Positions 42,207 to 50,366 of a stretch of 50,366 bases of DNA are shown here, in pieces. This DNA is from Nitrospirota bacterium. GTDB taxonomy: Bacteria; Nitrospirota; Thermodesulfovibrionia; Thermodesulfovibrionales; Dissulfurispiraceae. The position numbers and the translations under genes are program-made. How positions within the stretch are numbered: the first letter of the stretch is position 1; each line of letters starts with the position of its first letter. The notes beneath the pieces were generated by a model. That model did no database searches. It saw nothing but the letters and a program-made list of their open reading frames with translations, and was not told the DNA's origin. Where the stretch lies: contig JAJZPZ010000004.1 in the NCBI GenBank assembly GCA_021847795.1, forward strand, positions 1 through 50,366, in the 5' to 3' direction.

Positions 42207-43867
42207 GAAATATTAAAACATTAAGCATCAGGATTTTTTTCACGACCTCCTGCCTGCTGTTGCTTGCCGGCGCAGGCGGCTGCATAACGAGCCATAAGGC
42301 GAGGGTGTTTGCCGTCGTCAATGGAGAAAATATTTCCGAAGACGACCTGGCGTACGCGCTGAATATAGAGCACCGCAAGGAGAATCTCGCGCAAACGGGA
42401 AAGCTGGACCTCGATGAGTACCTGAAAAAACTGATAAACGACAGATTGTTTATCCAGGAGTCGCGCCGCATGGATCTTGAACATACCCCTGAAGTGCAGG
42501 AAGCTCTTAAGGCTTATATCGTAAGGGAGTCGGTGACGCGGCTTTATGATGATGAGATCAGGAAAAAAGTATCTGTAACCGACGACGACATCCTGAAGGA
42601 GTACAGGAAGGATTACGAGAAGTACGAGATCGGCTTTATAGAATTGAGTTCAGAGGACGCTGCGAAAAAAGCGCTGGAGCAGTTAAAGAAGGGCGGGAAT
42701 TTCAAGGAACTGGCTCAAAAGATCTCCGAACACAAATCAAAGAAGGACGGGGGAGAGCTTACGCTTCCCCGGAGGGCCCTGTCTCCCCAGTTGCTGGAGG
42801 TTGTCTCGAAGCTCAAGCCGTCGGAGTTCAGCGATGTTGTCGGCATGAATAAGAAGTATTATCTTATCCGGCTCATCAGCAGGAAGGAAGCTCCTGCAGA
42901 GGACCTCGGCAAGGTAAGAGACGGCATAAAAAGGAACATTACCAAGCTCAGGGAAAAGGAGAGGGGTGACGAGTACCTCAAGGAACTCCGCAAGGCCGCG
43001 CCTGTAAAGATCAACAAGGACCTCCTCGCATCCGTAAAGATCGACGGGGACAAGAAAGAGATGGAGAAGTGGGCAAAGGACAAAAACGTCGTCGCCGGGG
43101 TATATGATTACGTGCTGACGGTCTCCGACGTAGTGGCGGCGGCAGGGCAGGAAAATCACGGGGCGGTCCCGGACAAGAAGCCTGATTCCGGGAAAATAAA
43201 GGAAGAGATCGTAAACTCCTGGATCGATTTCAAGGTCGTCGATCATGAGGCGCTGAGGCGCCGTTACGACGAGCAGCCCGACCTCAGGGAGATGATAAAT
43301 AATTACAGGGACCAATTGCTCAAGAGGACTTTCTTTAAAAAGGTGATAGCTCCCGAAATCGTCATCACGGATAAAATTCTCAAGGACTATTACGCCGGCC
43401 ATAAGAAAGACTACCTTAAGCCCACGTTGTACAGAATCCAGCAGATCACCGTGAAGACGAAAGAGGAGGCCGAGGATGTGGTGAACAGCCTCAGGAACGG
43501 GGCTGATTTTGCATGGCTGGCGAAGACGAAGTCAATCGACTCCGTGGCAGACAATGGGGGAGATGCCGGGTGGTTTGCAAAGGAAGGCTTGCCGGAAAAC
43601 GTGCGTGAAATCATCGTGAAGCTCAAGGATGGAGAGACAAGCCCCGCCCTGGAAGTCGATTCCCAGTACAGAATATTGCAACTCGTGACAAGGTCTGCGG
43701 AACAGGTGGAGGATTTTGATACTGTTAAGGACGTGGTCACAAAGGCTTATTTCGATTCACAGGTGAAGGACCTGTATGATAAATATATCGAGCAACTGAA
43801 GCAGGGTTCCAAGATAAAGATCATGGAAGACGCGGTCAGGGAGTTTGAACGGAAGTTTAAAAAGTGA
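42197..43867 (+). CDS. SurA/PrsA-like peptidyl-prolyl isomerase lipoprotein
   Basis: The 556-residue precursor has lipobox AGGC, a SurA-type N-terminal helical chaperone domain (VFAVVNGENISEDDLAYAL, YLKKLINDRLFIQES) and two parvulin-like domains. These centre on LAQKISEHKSKKDGGELTLP (residues ~175-200) and LAKTKSIDSVADNGGDAGWF (~440-460). The first lacks several parvulin active-site features and may be structural. It would fold or escort exported proteins across the periplasm: the barrel, the CsgG-like proteins or the cytochromes. A GGGGA site precedes the ATG, and it is coupled to the double-domain gene upstream. Confidence 0.88.
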   Translation: MVLRNIKTLSIRIFFTTSCLLLLAGAGGCITSHKARVFAVVNGENISEDDLAYALNIEHRKENLAQTGKLDLDEYLKKLINDRLFIQESRRMDLEHTPEVQEALKAYIVRESVTRLYDDEIRKKVSVTDDDILKEYRKDYEKYEIGFIELSSEDAAKKALEQLKKGGNFKELAQKISEHKSKKDGGELTLPRRALSPQLLEVVSKLKPSEFSDVVGMNKKYYLIRLISRKEAPAEDLGKVRDGIKRNITKLREKERGDEYLKELRKAAPVKINKDLLASVKIDGDKKEMEKWAKDKNVVAGVYDYVLTVSDVVAAAGQENHGAVPDKKPDSGKIKEEIVNSWIDFKVVDHEALRRRYDEQPDLREMINNYRDQLLKRTFFKKVIAPEIVITDKILKDYYAGHKKDYLKPTLYRIQQITVKTKEEAEDVVNSLRNGADFAWLAKTKSIDSVADNGGDAGWFAKEGLPENVREIIVKLKDGETSPALEVDSQYRILQLVTRSAEQVEDFDTVKDVVTKAYFDSQVKDLYDKYIEQLKQGSKIKIMEDAVREFERKFKK

Positions 43868-43873
43868 GATCAC

Positions 43874-43902
43874 TTGACATCGTAAAGTCATTTAAGGATA
43901 AT
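43874..43902 (+). promoter_or_regulatory. sigma-70 promoter before the 26-heme lipoprotein
   Basis: TTGACA (43874-43879), 17 bases and GATAAT (43897-43902). The start would fall near 43909, leaving only about 11 bases before the ATG at 43920, an unusually short leader. Confidence 0.6.
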
Positions 43903-43919
43903 AATCAGCAATTGCATGT

Positions 43920-45911
43920 ATGAGATATATTACGATTTTGAAAAACAGTAAACGTCCCCTGAAGAAAAGCTGCGCTGTTCTCTTTTTGCTTTTTATCATC
44001 GGAGTGCTTTCCGCATGCGTCACCGACGATACAGTGGTGAGGCAAGGCGGATTTACCCCGAAGCCCTGTATTGATTGCCATAAGGAAAAGCAGGCGGAGT
44101 TCCGGAAAAAGTTCGTGCATGCGCCGGTGGGCAAGCAGGAGTGCGAAGCCTGCCACATCAGGCACGGAAAACTTGCCGTGAAATCCTTTAAGGAAAGGGA
44201 TGAAGACAAGCTGTGCTACCTGTGCCATACCCAGATGTCTGCGAAAATGGAGAAGACGTCCCATGTGCATACTGCGCTGAAGCAGGGCAAATGCATACCA
44301 TGCCACAGCCCGCACGCTTCCGACAATAAGGCGCTCCTGAAAAAGACAGGGAACGACCTGTGCTACACCTGCCATGACCAGGCCACCTTTACGCGCGCTA
44401 CCAAACACAAGCCCCTCATGGACGGATGTCTCACCTGCCATGCGGCTCACGGTTCCCCTTATAAATTCAGCCTTGTAAAAGAGGAGGTCGAACTCTGCAA
44501 GACCTGCCACAATTTCGGTGACGGCGCTTTCAAGCAGGCCCACAGGAATTATCCCGTGCAGAACGGCAAGTGTATGGGATGTCATACGGCGCACAGCTCG
44601 ACGAATGGCAAACTGCTGAGGGAATCCGTCCATGAACCCTTGGCAAAGGGCAAGTGCGAATCGTGCCATAACAAACCGACTGACGCGAATCCCTTTGGCG
44701 TTGCGGCTGACGGCGCAAAGCTCTGCTATACCTGCCACGCCAAAGAGGAAAAGAGTTACATGGCGGCATACAGGCACCGCCCGGTGGAAGAGGGGAAATG
44801 CCTGAGCTGTCACAGTCCCCATGCTACGGACTACCCGAAAGTTACTCTTATGGGTAAGAACGACCTCTGCATAAGTTGTCATGAAAAGAAGGCCGAGGCC
44901 CTGAAAATGAGCAGCATGCACGCCCCGATAAAAGAGAAAGGATGCATTGCCTGCCATAACCCCCATGCGTCGGAGAACAAGTTTTTTTTGCGTGTGCCGG
45001 AAAAACAGATATGCCTTACCTGCCATTCCGATATGGAAAAAGACATGAAAGAGAAATACGGGCATCAGCCGTTTGTGAATGCGGAATGCACGAAGTGTCA
45101 TGATCCGCATGGCAGCAATAACCCGAAAATGACCATAACTTCCATGGGCAGCCTTTGCTACACCTGCCATAAGAAGGAGGAGAAGGAGTTTCTTAAGACA
45201 TATGTCCATACTCCGGTGAACAACAGGCAATGCGGCTTATGTCATTCTCCCCATTCCTCGAATTACAAAGGGCTGTTGAAGAGCCCGGCCGAACAGCTTT
45301 GCGCGGATTGCCACAAATCAATGCTCCAGCAGACCGATATGAAAGCGGTGCATCCTCCTTTCAGGGAGAGGGCATGCGATACCTGCCATAATCCTCATGC
45401 AAGCGACTATATCGGAGTTACCAACGCTCCGACCCGTGAGCTTTGCTATAAGTGCCATAAAAATATGGAAAGCAGTGTGAACTCGAGCAATATTAAACAT
45501 ACCCCGGTCGAAGAGGGAAAATGCACCGTCTGCCACAGCCCGCACATGGCGAAGATTGAGAAGCTCCTTTTGAGCCGTCCCAAAGAACTCTGCCTTAACT
45601 GCCATGAGAAAATCGTCACTACTACTGCACGGAAGGGGCATATCGATATGGACAAGGGTGATTGTACAAGCTGCCATCTTTCCCACTCTTCCGAATCGAA
45701 GGGCCTTCTCAATGACAGTGATCCGGCGCTCTGTCTCAAATGCCATGCGGCAGATACGGAGAGGCTGCTGAAGAGCCACGGCGAGCCCGTTGCAAAAATC
45801 GGGCATTGCGGCGCCTGCCATGTGCCTCATGTTACCGAAAAGCCGGGTCTTCTGAAAAGTGTTACCCACGATCCTTTTGCAACCGGGGACTGCAAGGTCT
45901 GCCATGAGTAA
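43920..45911 (+). CDS. 26-heme c-type cytochrome lipoprotein
   Basis: The 663-residue precursor has a lipoprotein signal (FLLFIIGVLSAC, lipobox LSAC) and 26 CXXCH motifs, one per ~25 residues. Almost all occur in the doubled pattern, where every second motif is followed by xxH (CIPCHSPH, CIACHNPH, CGLCHSPH). The last motif, CKVCHE, ends the protein. Spacer segments such as FVHAPVGKQEC and YVHTPVNNRQC recur, showing repeated duplication of a two-heme unit. Anchored to a membrane, it could carry electrons across the periplasm or sit in the barrel. Its stop codon lies inside the start of the next cytochrome gene. Confidence 0.92.
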   Translation: MRYITILKNSKRPLKKSCAVLFLLFIIGVLSACVTDDTVVRQGGFTPKPCIDCHKEKQAEFRKKFVHAPVGKQECEACHIRHGKLAVKSFKERDEDKLCYLCHTQMSAKMEKTSHVHTALKQGKCIPCHSPHASDNKALLKKTGNDLCYTCHDQATFTRATKHKPLMDGCLTCHAAHGSPYKFSLVKEEVELCKTCHNFGDGAFKQAHRNYPVQNGKCMGCHTAHSSTNGKLLRESVHEPLAKGKCESCHNKPTDANPFGVAADGAKLCYTCHAKEEKSYMAAYRHRPVEEGKCLSCHSPHATDYPKVTLMGKNDLCISCHEKKAEALKMSSMHAPIKEKGCIACHNPHASENKFFLRVPEKQICLTCHSDMEKDMKEKYGHQPFVNAECTKCHDPHGSNNPKMTITSMGSLCYTCHKKEEKEFLKTYVHTPVNNRQCGLCHSPHSSNYKGLLKSPAEQLCADCHKSMLQQTDMKAVHPPFRERACDTCHNPHASDYIGVTNAPTRELCYKCHKNMESSVNSSNIKHTPVEEGKCTVCHSPHMAKIEKLLLSRPKELCLNCHEKIVTTTARKGHIDMDKGDCTSCHLSHSSESKGLLNDSDPALCLKCHAADTERLLKSHGEPVAKIGHCGACHVPHVTEKPGLLKSVTHDPFATGDCKVCHE

Positions 45912-47211
45912 GCCGGTATACATATCCGCCCGCGCCGGACAGCACGACAACCGGAAAGCGCACAAAGCAGGGTTTATGCTGTCCCTGGCGGTAATCATCG
46001 TATTCGCGTTTGCAGCCTTCTCCCATGAGACCGTCTTTGCCGGTGTAAAGGCTCAACTGTCCGATATTTGCGTGAAATGCCACCCGAATCTGAAGGACGA
46101 GATGGCGCAGAAGGATGTCCACTTTCCCTTCAAGCAGGGCAAATGCGGCGCCTGCCATGATATGCATGTAAGCAACTACAAGGGCCTTGTCAGGGATGCG
46201 ATCATCCCGCTTTGCCTGAGCTGCCATGAAGACATCAAAACCGCCATGAAGAAGAGCTACGTGCATGGCGCGCTTAAAAAAGGAGTCTGCACCGACTGCC
46301 ATTATGCCCACAGCAGCCCGAACAGGCGCCTCCTGGTCAAGCCGGAGAAGGACCTCTGCTGGACCTGCCACGAGAACATGAAGGAGCAGCTGAAACAAAA
46401 CCATGTCCATCAACCTTTCAAGGGCGGGGAATGCTCATCCTGTCATAACCCCCACGGCTCTTCCGAAAGGGGGCATCTGGCTGCCGCCCCGGTCAAGGTG
46501 TGCAAGAGCTGCCATGGAGCCCGGTGCAATGTGAACGGGGTTTCGATTTCCTCCTTTACAAAAGATATGGACTGTACAACATGCCACGCCGGGCACAGCT
46601 CGGGCGCCAAGGGCCTCCTCGGACCGAACGGCCATTCGGCTTTTTTAAGCAAAAATTGTGACCAGTGCCATAATCCCATCACATCCGGGAAGGCGATAAC
46701 GACAAAACTCAGCGGAGAAAAGCTCTGCTTCAGCTGCCATAAGTACGACCCCTCGAAATACAGGGACAACGATGTCCACAGAAGCAAGGAAAAGAACGCC
46801 TGCACCATGTGCCATAGCTATCACGCATCTAAAACGAATAAGATGACGGTAAACGAGACAAAACTCTGCATCACATGTCATGAGAGCACCGAAAAGAAGA
46901 TGGTTTCCATGGAAAAGACACTGAAGAACATAAAATGTGTGCCTATCAGGGACAGGAAATGCTTTGAATGCCATATGCCGATGCATTCCAGCCGGCCGCT
47001 TTATCTGCGGGCTGACATGATCCAAACATGTGCACGGTGCCATGAGACACAGCATAAAATCACGCATCCGCTTGGGGCAGGCACTGTTGACCCGCGGAAC
47101 GGCAAGCCGATCACCTGCCTTTCATGCCATAGTATGCATGACGCCCCTGCTGAATTTATGCTGACTTTTGACCGGAAACGCCAGCTCTGCATACAATGCC
47201 ATAATAAATAA
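45904..47211 (+). CDS. 16-heme c-type cytochrome
   Basis: The 435-residue precursor starts at an ATG overlapping the previous stop by eight bases. A membrane helix (FMLSLAVIIVFAFAAFS) with cleavage near VFA-G is followed by 16 CXXCH motifs in doubled pattern (CGACHDMH, CTDCHYAH, CSSCHNPH), ending CIQCHNK. A longer linker around CHGARCNVNGVSISSFTKD separates two clusters. The coupling suggests equimolar production with the 26-heme lipoprotein, as for a two-part conduit. A later ATG (45976) is possible but would leave no n-region. Confidence 0.9.
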   Translation: MSKPVYISARAGQHDNRKAHKAGFMLSLAVIIVFAFAAFSHETVFAGVKAQLSDICVKCHPNLKDEMAQKDVHFPFKQGKCGACHDMHVSNYKGLVRDAIIPLCLSCHEDIKTAMKKSYVHGALKKGVCTDCHYAHSSPNRRLLVKPEKDLCWTCHENMKEQLKQNHVHQPFKGGECSSCHNPHGSSERGHLAAAPVKVCKSCHGARCNVNGVSISSFTKDMDCTTCHAGHSSGAKGLLGPNGHSAFLSKNCDQCHNPITSGKAITTKLSGEKLCFSCHKYDPSKYRDNDVHRSKEKNACTMCHSYHASKTNKMTVNETKLCITCHESTEKKMVSMEKTLKNIKCVPIRDRKCFECHMPMHSSRPLYLRADMIQTCARCHETQHKITHPLGAGTVDPRNGKPITCLSCHSMHDAPAEFMLTFDRKRQLCIQCHNK

Positions 47212-47522
47212 ATCCCCGGCTGTTTTCGGACTGGAGAGAATTAAGCGCCAGGAGGATTGTAATGAAAACCTTAACAACGTTTTTTTTAGTGCGTTATTTC
47301 GCGCAGAAAATAAATGATGAAGTGTTTTCACTTAGTATCCCCGGTCTTCCCGACCCGACTACAGGATGTTCTGATCGTGTTTTTCCCCTGTTTGCATGCT
47401 TTTACATATCAATTATTGGGTTTTATGGGGTGGCGGGAAAGGACGGAAAGTGCGCAACGGTTTAATTTTGTTGCTTTTTACCCATATATGAGTTAATAGT
47501 TTTATGTTGTAACCTGTGTGCT
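47212..47522. other. intergenic stretch before P4; possible short open frame and weak hairpin
   Basis: A 67-codon frame (47262-47465) has an excellent ribosome site (AGGAGG, six bases upstream) and starts MKTLTTFFLV, but it lacks any family signature and reads like drifted sequence. GCAAC (47454-47458) and GTTGC (47470-47474) form a short hairpin followed by five T, a weak terminator or a protein site about 50 bases before P4. Confidence 0.3.
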
Positions 47523-47538
47523 TGGCATAATTATTGCA
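47523..47538 (+). promoter_or_regulatory. sigma-54 (-24/-12) promoter P4
   Basis: TGGCAT, five bases, TTGCA with exact spacing, identical in both boxes to P1 and P2. Transcription would begin near 47550, about 41 bases before the cytochrome ATG at 47591. Confidence 0.82.
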
Positions 47539-47590
47539 AGTTTCTTGAGATAATGGTAATAAGTAATGGCCTGAGAAGAAAGTATAACGT

Positions 47591-48625
47591 ATGAAATGTA
47601 AAACATATAAAGTAATTGTCCTTGCCGCATTGTTTGCCCTGGCGCTTATGACGGAAGCACAGGCCAATGTCACCGGGGATTGCGTCAACTGCCATACCAT
47701 GCATAATAGCCAGAATGGCTCGGCCATGGCAACGGATGACAACGGTGTTCCTACCAATACTCCTTATAATGGACTTCTCAAGTACAGCTGTTTGGGTTGT
47801 CACACAGCGACAAATGCGACAACCTGGAAGGACCCGGTCACGAATGCGCCTATTGTGTACAACTCTGTTGCCCCGACCTATAACAGCGCCAAAGGCCTGG
47901 CCGGAGGGAATTTTTACTATGTGAAGAGTGTCGATCAGGATTTGGGGCATAATGTGCTGGGAGTAACGACTGCTGATGCGACACTGGGAAACACTCCTCC
48001 AGGGGGCTCAGCCCTGGGAGGGCAGATATCCTGTGCAGGGACTAACGGGTGTCACGGTCACAATGGACGCCAGAGCGGTGATACGGCACAGGCTAATCAA
48101 ATTACAGCTATGAAAGGCGCGCATCATGGGAAAGCGGCTCCTCCATTAACAGGAAGTCTTACAGATATCTCGAAGAATTACAGATTCCTGCTGGGGATAG
48201 CAGGTAAGGAAGACGCCGACTGGGAGCAGGAAACAACGACCAATCACAACGATTATAAAGGCGCTACAAGTTTTAGCGACACAACCAGTATGAGTTTCCT
48301 CTGCGGCGAATGCCATGGGAATTTCCACAGCACTTCAGGTGTCGGAAGCGCAAGCCCATGGGTAAGGCATCCGACCGATATCCTGCTGCCGCAGGGCGCC
48401 ACTGAATACAACGCATATAATCCGACTACAACGTATAATAATACGGCCCCCGTGGCGTATACGGACCCGCAGAATCCCTCACGAGGGACTGCCGTAGTCA
48501 TGTGCCTTTCATGCCATAGGGCGCATGCATCGCCGTACTATAAGGCGATAAGATGGGACTACAAAAGCGCGACCCTTGCAACAGCGATTGCGGGATGCAA
48601 TGTCTGCCATACGAGCAAGAATTAA
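47591..48625 (+). CDS. OmcS-like hexaheme cytochrome, paralogue 5
   Basis: The 344-residue precursor has a signal peptide (VIVLAALFALALMTEAQA) and [17 protein letters not shown]5CH (CAGTNGCH), CGECH, CLSCHRAHASPY and CNVCH. LAGGNFYYV, GHNVLGV, NYRFLLGIAG, WVRHPTDI and IRWDY lie between them. It is closest by eye to paralogues 3 and 4, although 13 kb away, and has its own sigma-54 promoter. It therefore belongs to the same regulon as the 29-34 kb cluster. The ribosome site is weak (AGAAGAAAG). Another cytochrome follows after 58 bases. Confidence 0.9.
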   Translation: MKCKTYKVIVLAALFALALMTEAQANVTGDCVNCHTMHNSQNGSAMATDDNGVPTNTPYNGLLKYSCLGCHTATNATTWKDPVTNAPIVYNSVAPTYNSAKGLAGGNFYYVKSVDQDLGHNVLGVTTADATLGNTPPGGSALGGQISCAGTNGCHGHNGRQSGDTAQANQITAMKGAHHGKAAPPLTGSLTDISKNYRFLLGIAGKEDADWEQETTTNHNDYKGATSFSDTTSMSFLCGECHGNFHSTSGVGSASPWVRHPTDILLPQGATEYNAYNPTTTYNNTAPVAYTDPQNPSRGTAVVMCLSCHRAHASPYYKAIRWDYKSATLATAIAGCNVCHTSKN

Positions 48626-48683
48626 GGGATCTGGAAACAATGCGAAACATCATAAAATCTATGAAAAGAGCAAGGGGCGTACA

Positions 48684-50366
48684 ATGAGATCGGTTTCTCG
48701 AAATAGAGTGAAAAGTCTCATTATAACTGCATTGCTTCCAGTCGCCGGGATACTGTCTGCCTGGCTTCTGTATCCGGGCATAGCAGGGGGAGGAACATAT
48801 ATTACTACATTGCATGGAAATGGAACTGTCAATAGTGTAACGAATGGAGCAGACCGCTCTGCTGTGACAAGTTCTCCATTTCCGGATGCGGGAAATACCT
48901 ACCCTAAAGGCCATTGCGGCCATTGTCATGAACAGCATGCGAGTATCAATGGGACAGAGCCGATCCCCCCCGCAACTGAAGGTGCAACATCCTACACGCT
49001 TTTCAGATCAAACTTTGGCGGAACCAACAAGACAAACGAGCTTTGCTATGCCTGCCACGAAACATTCAGTTTAGGGAAAGGGCTTGGATACGGGCGCTAT
49101 GGCATATATATGGGGAAGGCGGTCTATAACGCTTCCGTGCATTTTACGGGCAGCCAAATGACATGGAGTCCTAATGCGGTTCCTCCCGGGCCGCCGGTTA
49201 CCGACGCAGGAAACTGCGTCAATTGCCATAATCCCCATGGATACAACGATGGCAACGGTGTTATCCCAAGCATGCTCTTCATGCGTGCCGATTACAACAC
49301 AAGTGATTATACGAACCGCATTCTCTGCGACATGTGCCATGATGGAACTCATGGGACAAAGGACGTGAGGACCCTTTTCAGCAAGGTATATAAGCATCCC
49401 ACGTATTCAGTAGCCGGAAAGCATCTCGAATGGGAAAACACGACGACATACAACAGCGGCGCCTTCAGCGGCACTAACCGCCATGCCGAATGTGTCGACT
49501 GCCACAACCCTCATGCGGCGACGGCAGCTTCGGAACTGACGGGAGTCGATGGGGTTACCATCAGCAGCAATCCGACTAATTTTACGGATTTGGCGACCGG
49601 CAATTTTACCGCGAATGCGGATGTTTCCACTTCAGTTACGCAGCCCAATGGACAAACGCTTTATCTCGATTATAAGCTTTGCTTTAAATGTCATTCCAAC
49701 TGGGCGTATGGCGCAGCTACTAATGCGCCTAATCCTACTCCCAGCGCTGCATGGCAGCAGACCAATATGGCCCAGGAATTCAATGTAAACAACTATTCGC
49801 ACCATTATGTGGAGGGTGATAAGACAACTGCTGCAGCCCTTCCTTCAAACGGGACAGGCTGCAATTCTTATGGCCCGCTTGCAGCAAGCACCCAGATACC
49901 GAGGGCGAGCACGTCGTACGGCAATTTCAATAGTACCTACATAGGGGTAATGGAGCCCTCGTTGTCCGGGGCCACGCATGCCCAGATAAGGACCGCCAAA
50001 CTCAGGTGCAGCAGCTGCCACGGGATGGACGGAAAATCCTCTTCAACGCCCGAGGGTCCGCATGGGTCTGCATACCCATTTTTGCTCAAGACGCCGAGCG
50101 GGAGCACTTACACAGTGTGGAACAACTCAGTATCCAAGAGCAGCGGAACAGTCTGGTGCTTCAACTGCCATGACCCTAACTTTACGAACACTGGTTTCAT
50201 CGCTATGGGCAGCAACCTGCATACAACCAGACACAACGGCAGGGCGTGTCAATACTGTCATGTCGCTGTCCCCCATGGATGGAAGAGGTACAGGTTCATC
50301 AGGTTTGATGATTGCGACTCAGCGCCTTATGTCGGGATAACCGGTGGCTTGAGCAGCGGTGTCAGC
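48684..50366 (+). CDS. multiheme c-type cytochrome, at least 9 hemes, cut by the right edge
   Basis: The frame is open from the ATG at 48684 to the window end, 561 codons without a stop. A signal peptide (SLIITALLPVAGILSAWLLYPGIAG, cut here as a region) precedes CGHCH, CYACH, CVNCH, CDMCH, CVDCH, CFKCH, CSSCH, CFNCH and CQYCH. Motif spacing is wide (40-100 residues), with long Thr/Asn/Ser-rich loops as in large outer-surface cytochromes rather than compact periplasmic ones. A C7 run at 48965-48971 leaves the frame intact. It is probably co-transcribed with paralogue 5 from P4. The C-terminal part lies outside the window. Confidence 0.87.
   Translation, partial: MRSVSRNRVKSLIITALLPVAGILSAWLLYPGIAGGGTYITTLHGNGTVNSVTNGADRSAVTSSPFPDAGNTYPKGHCGHCHEQHASINGTEPIPPATEGATSYTLFRSNFGGTNKTNELCYACHETFSLGKGLGYGRYGIYMGKAVYNASVHFTGSQMTWSPNAVPPGPPVTDAGNCVNCHNPHGYNDGNGVIPSMLFMRADYNTSDYTNRILCDMCHDGTHGTKDVRTLFSKVYKHPTYSVAGKHLEWENTTTYNSGAFSGTNRHAECVDCHNPHAATAASELTGVDGVTISSNPTNFTDLATGNFTANADVSTSVTQPNGQTLYLDYKLCFKCHSNWAYGAATNAPNPTPSAAWQQTNMAQEFNVNNYSHHYVEGDKTTAAALPSNGTGCNSYGPLAASTQIPRASTSYGNFNSTYIGVMEPSLSGATHAQIRTAKLRCSSCHGMDGKSSSTPEGPHGSAYPFLLKTPSGSTYTVWNNSVSKSSGTVWCFNCHDPNFTNTGFIAMGSNLHTTRHNGRACQYCHVAVPHGWKRYRFIRFDDCDSAPYVGITGGLSSGVS

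Noticed and set aside
43905-45230. Long open frame (441 codons) antisense to the 26-heme gene
   Set aside because: It is a mirror of the repetitive CXXCH coding pattern, has no ribosome site, and shows periodic residues opposite the heme motifs. The sense strand is clearly the gene.
43920-47211. Regularly spaced short repeats resembling a CRISPR array
   Set aside because: The periodicity follows codons for CXXCH and varies in sequence and spacing. There is no constant repeat, leader or cas gene.
47288-47460. Second copy of the MITE-like element before P4
   Set aside because: AGTGCGTTA and AGTGCGCAAC recall the element ends but are in the same orientation and the interior does not match.

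Overview
The window reads as chromosomal DNA of an anaerobic, cytochrome-rich Gram-negative bacterium. A Nitrospirota-like or Desulfobacterota-like (Geobacter-type metabolism) lineage fits best. This is an inference from the roughly one hundred c-type heme motifs, the lipoproteins, the outer-membrane barrel, the heavy AGG/AGA arginine codon use and the sigma-54 promoters; no rRNA or other taxonomic marker settles it. No tRNA, rRNA, CRISPR array or intact insertion sequence was seen.

Layout. 1-5.7 kb: a periplasmic TPR protein, a 51-residue membrane peptide, and a very large PEP/pyruvate-binding phosphotransferase-like protein behind a leader with a clear terminator. 5.8-12.1 kb (minus strand): a tripartite RND efflux operon (outer-membrane factor, adaptor, pump), then a decayed sensor-kinase remnant and a periplasmic phosphatase; arginine codon choice here differs from the surroundings. 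12.6-18.9 kb: an AddA/RecB-like helicase-nuclease, a slipin, a TVP38-like membrane protein and a membrane kinase lacking the H-box histidine. The last three are bracketed by two inverted copies of a ~145 bp repeat. 19.0-21.8 kb (minus strand): the conserved lipid-synthesis operon yceD-rpmF-plsX-fabH from a strong sigma-70 promoter.

21.9-50.4 kb is one accessory block devoted to extracytoplasmic electron transfer, all on the plus strand. It opens with a ~15-heme cytochrome, two TPR/thioredoxin-fold proteins and an 8-heme cytochrome. A sensor kinase with a CXXCH heme motif in its sensor domain is translationally coupled to that cytochrome, and an NtrC-type sigma-54 activator follows. Next come OmcS-like multiheme cytochromes (five paralogues in all, at 29.2, 30.2, 31.7, 33.4 and 47.6 kb), each with an unusual CX5CH third heme motif. 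Then come an NHL propeller lipoprotein, a YncE-like propeller lipoprotein, a 768-residue outer-membrane barrel, three CsgG/LpoB-like proteins, a double-parvulin SurA-like lipoprotein, a 26-heme lipoprotein, a 16-heme cytochrome, and a cytochrome of at least 9 hemes running off the right edge.

How it may work together. -24/-12 promoters lie in front of four of the five OmcS-like genes, and the fifth overlaps the first. The sequence therefore suggests a self-contained regulon: heme/redox sensor kinase, then sigma-54 activator, then filament-type cytochromes. The adjacent barrel, propellers, CsgG-like lipoproteins and foldase are candidates for the conduit and for export and assembly of the filaments. 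Runs of 9-10 G near the 5' ends of three exported-protein genes (one breaking a cytochrome frame, one deciding the barrel's start) suggest phase-variable expression, unless they are sequencing errors.
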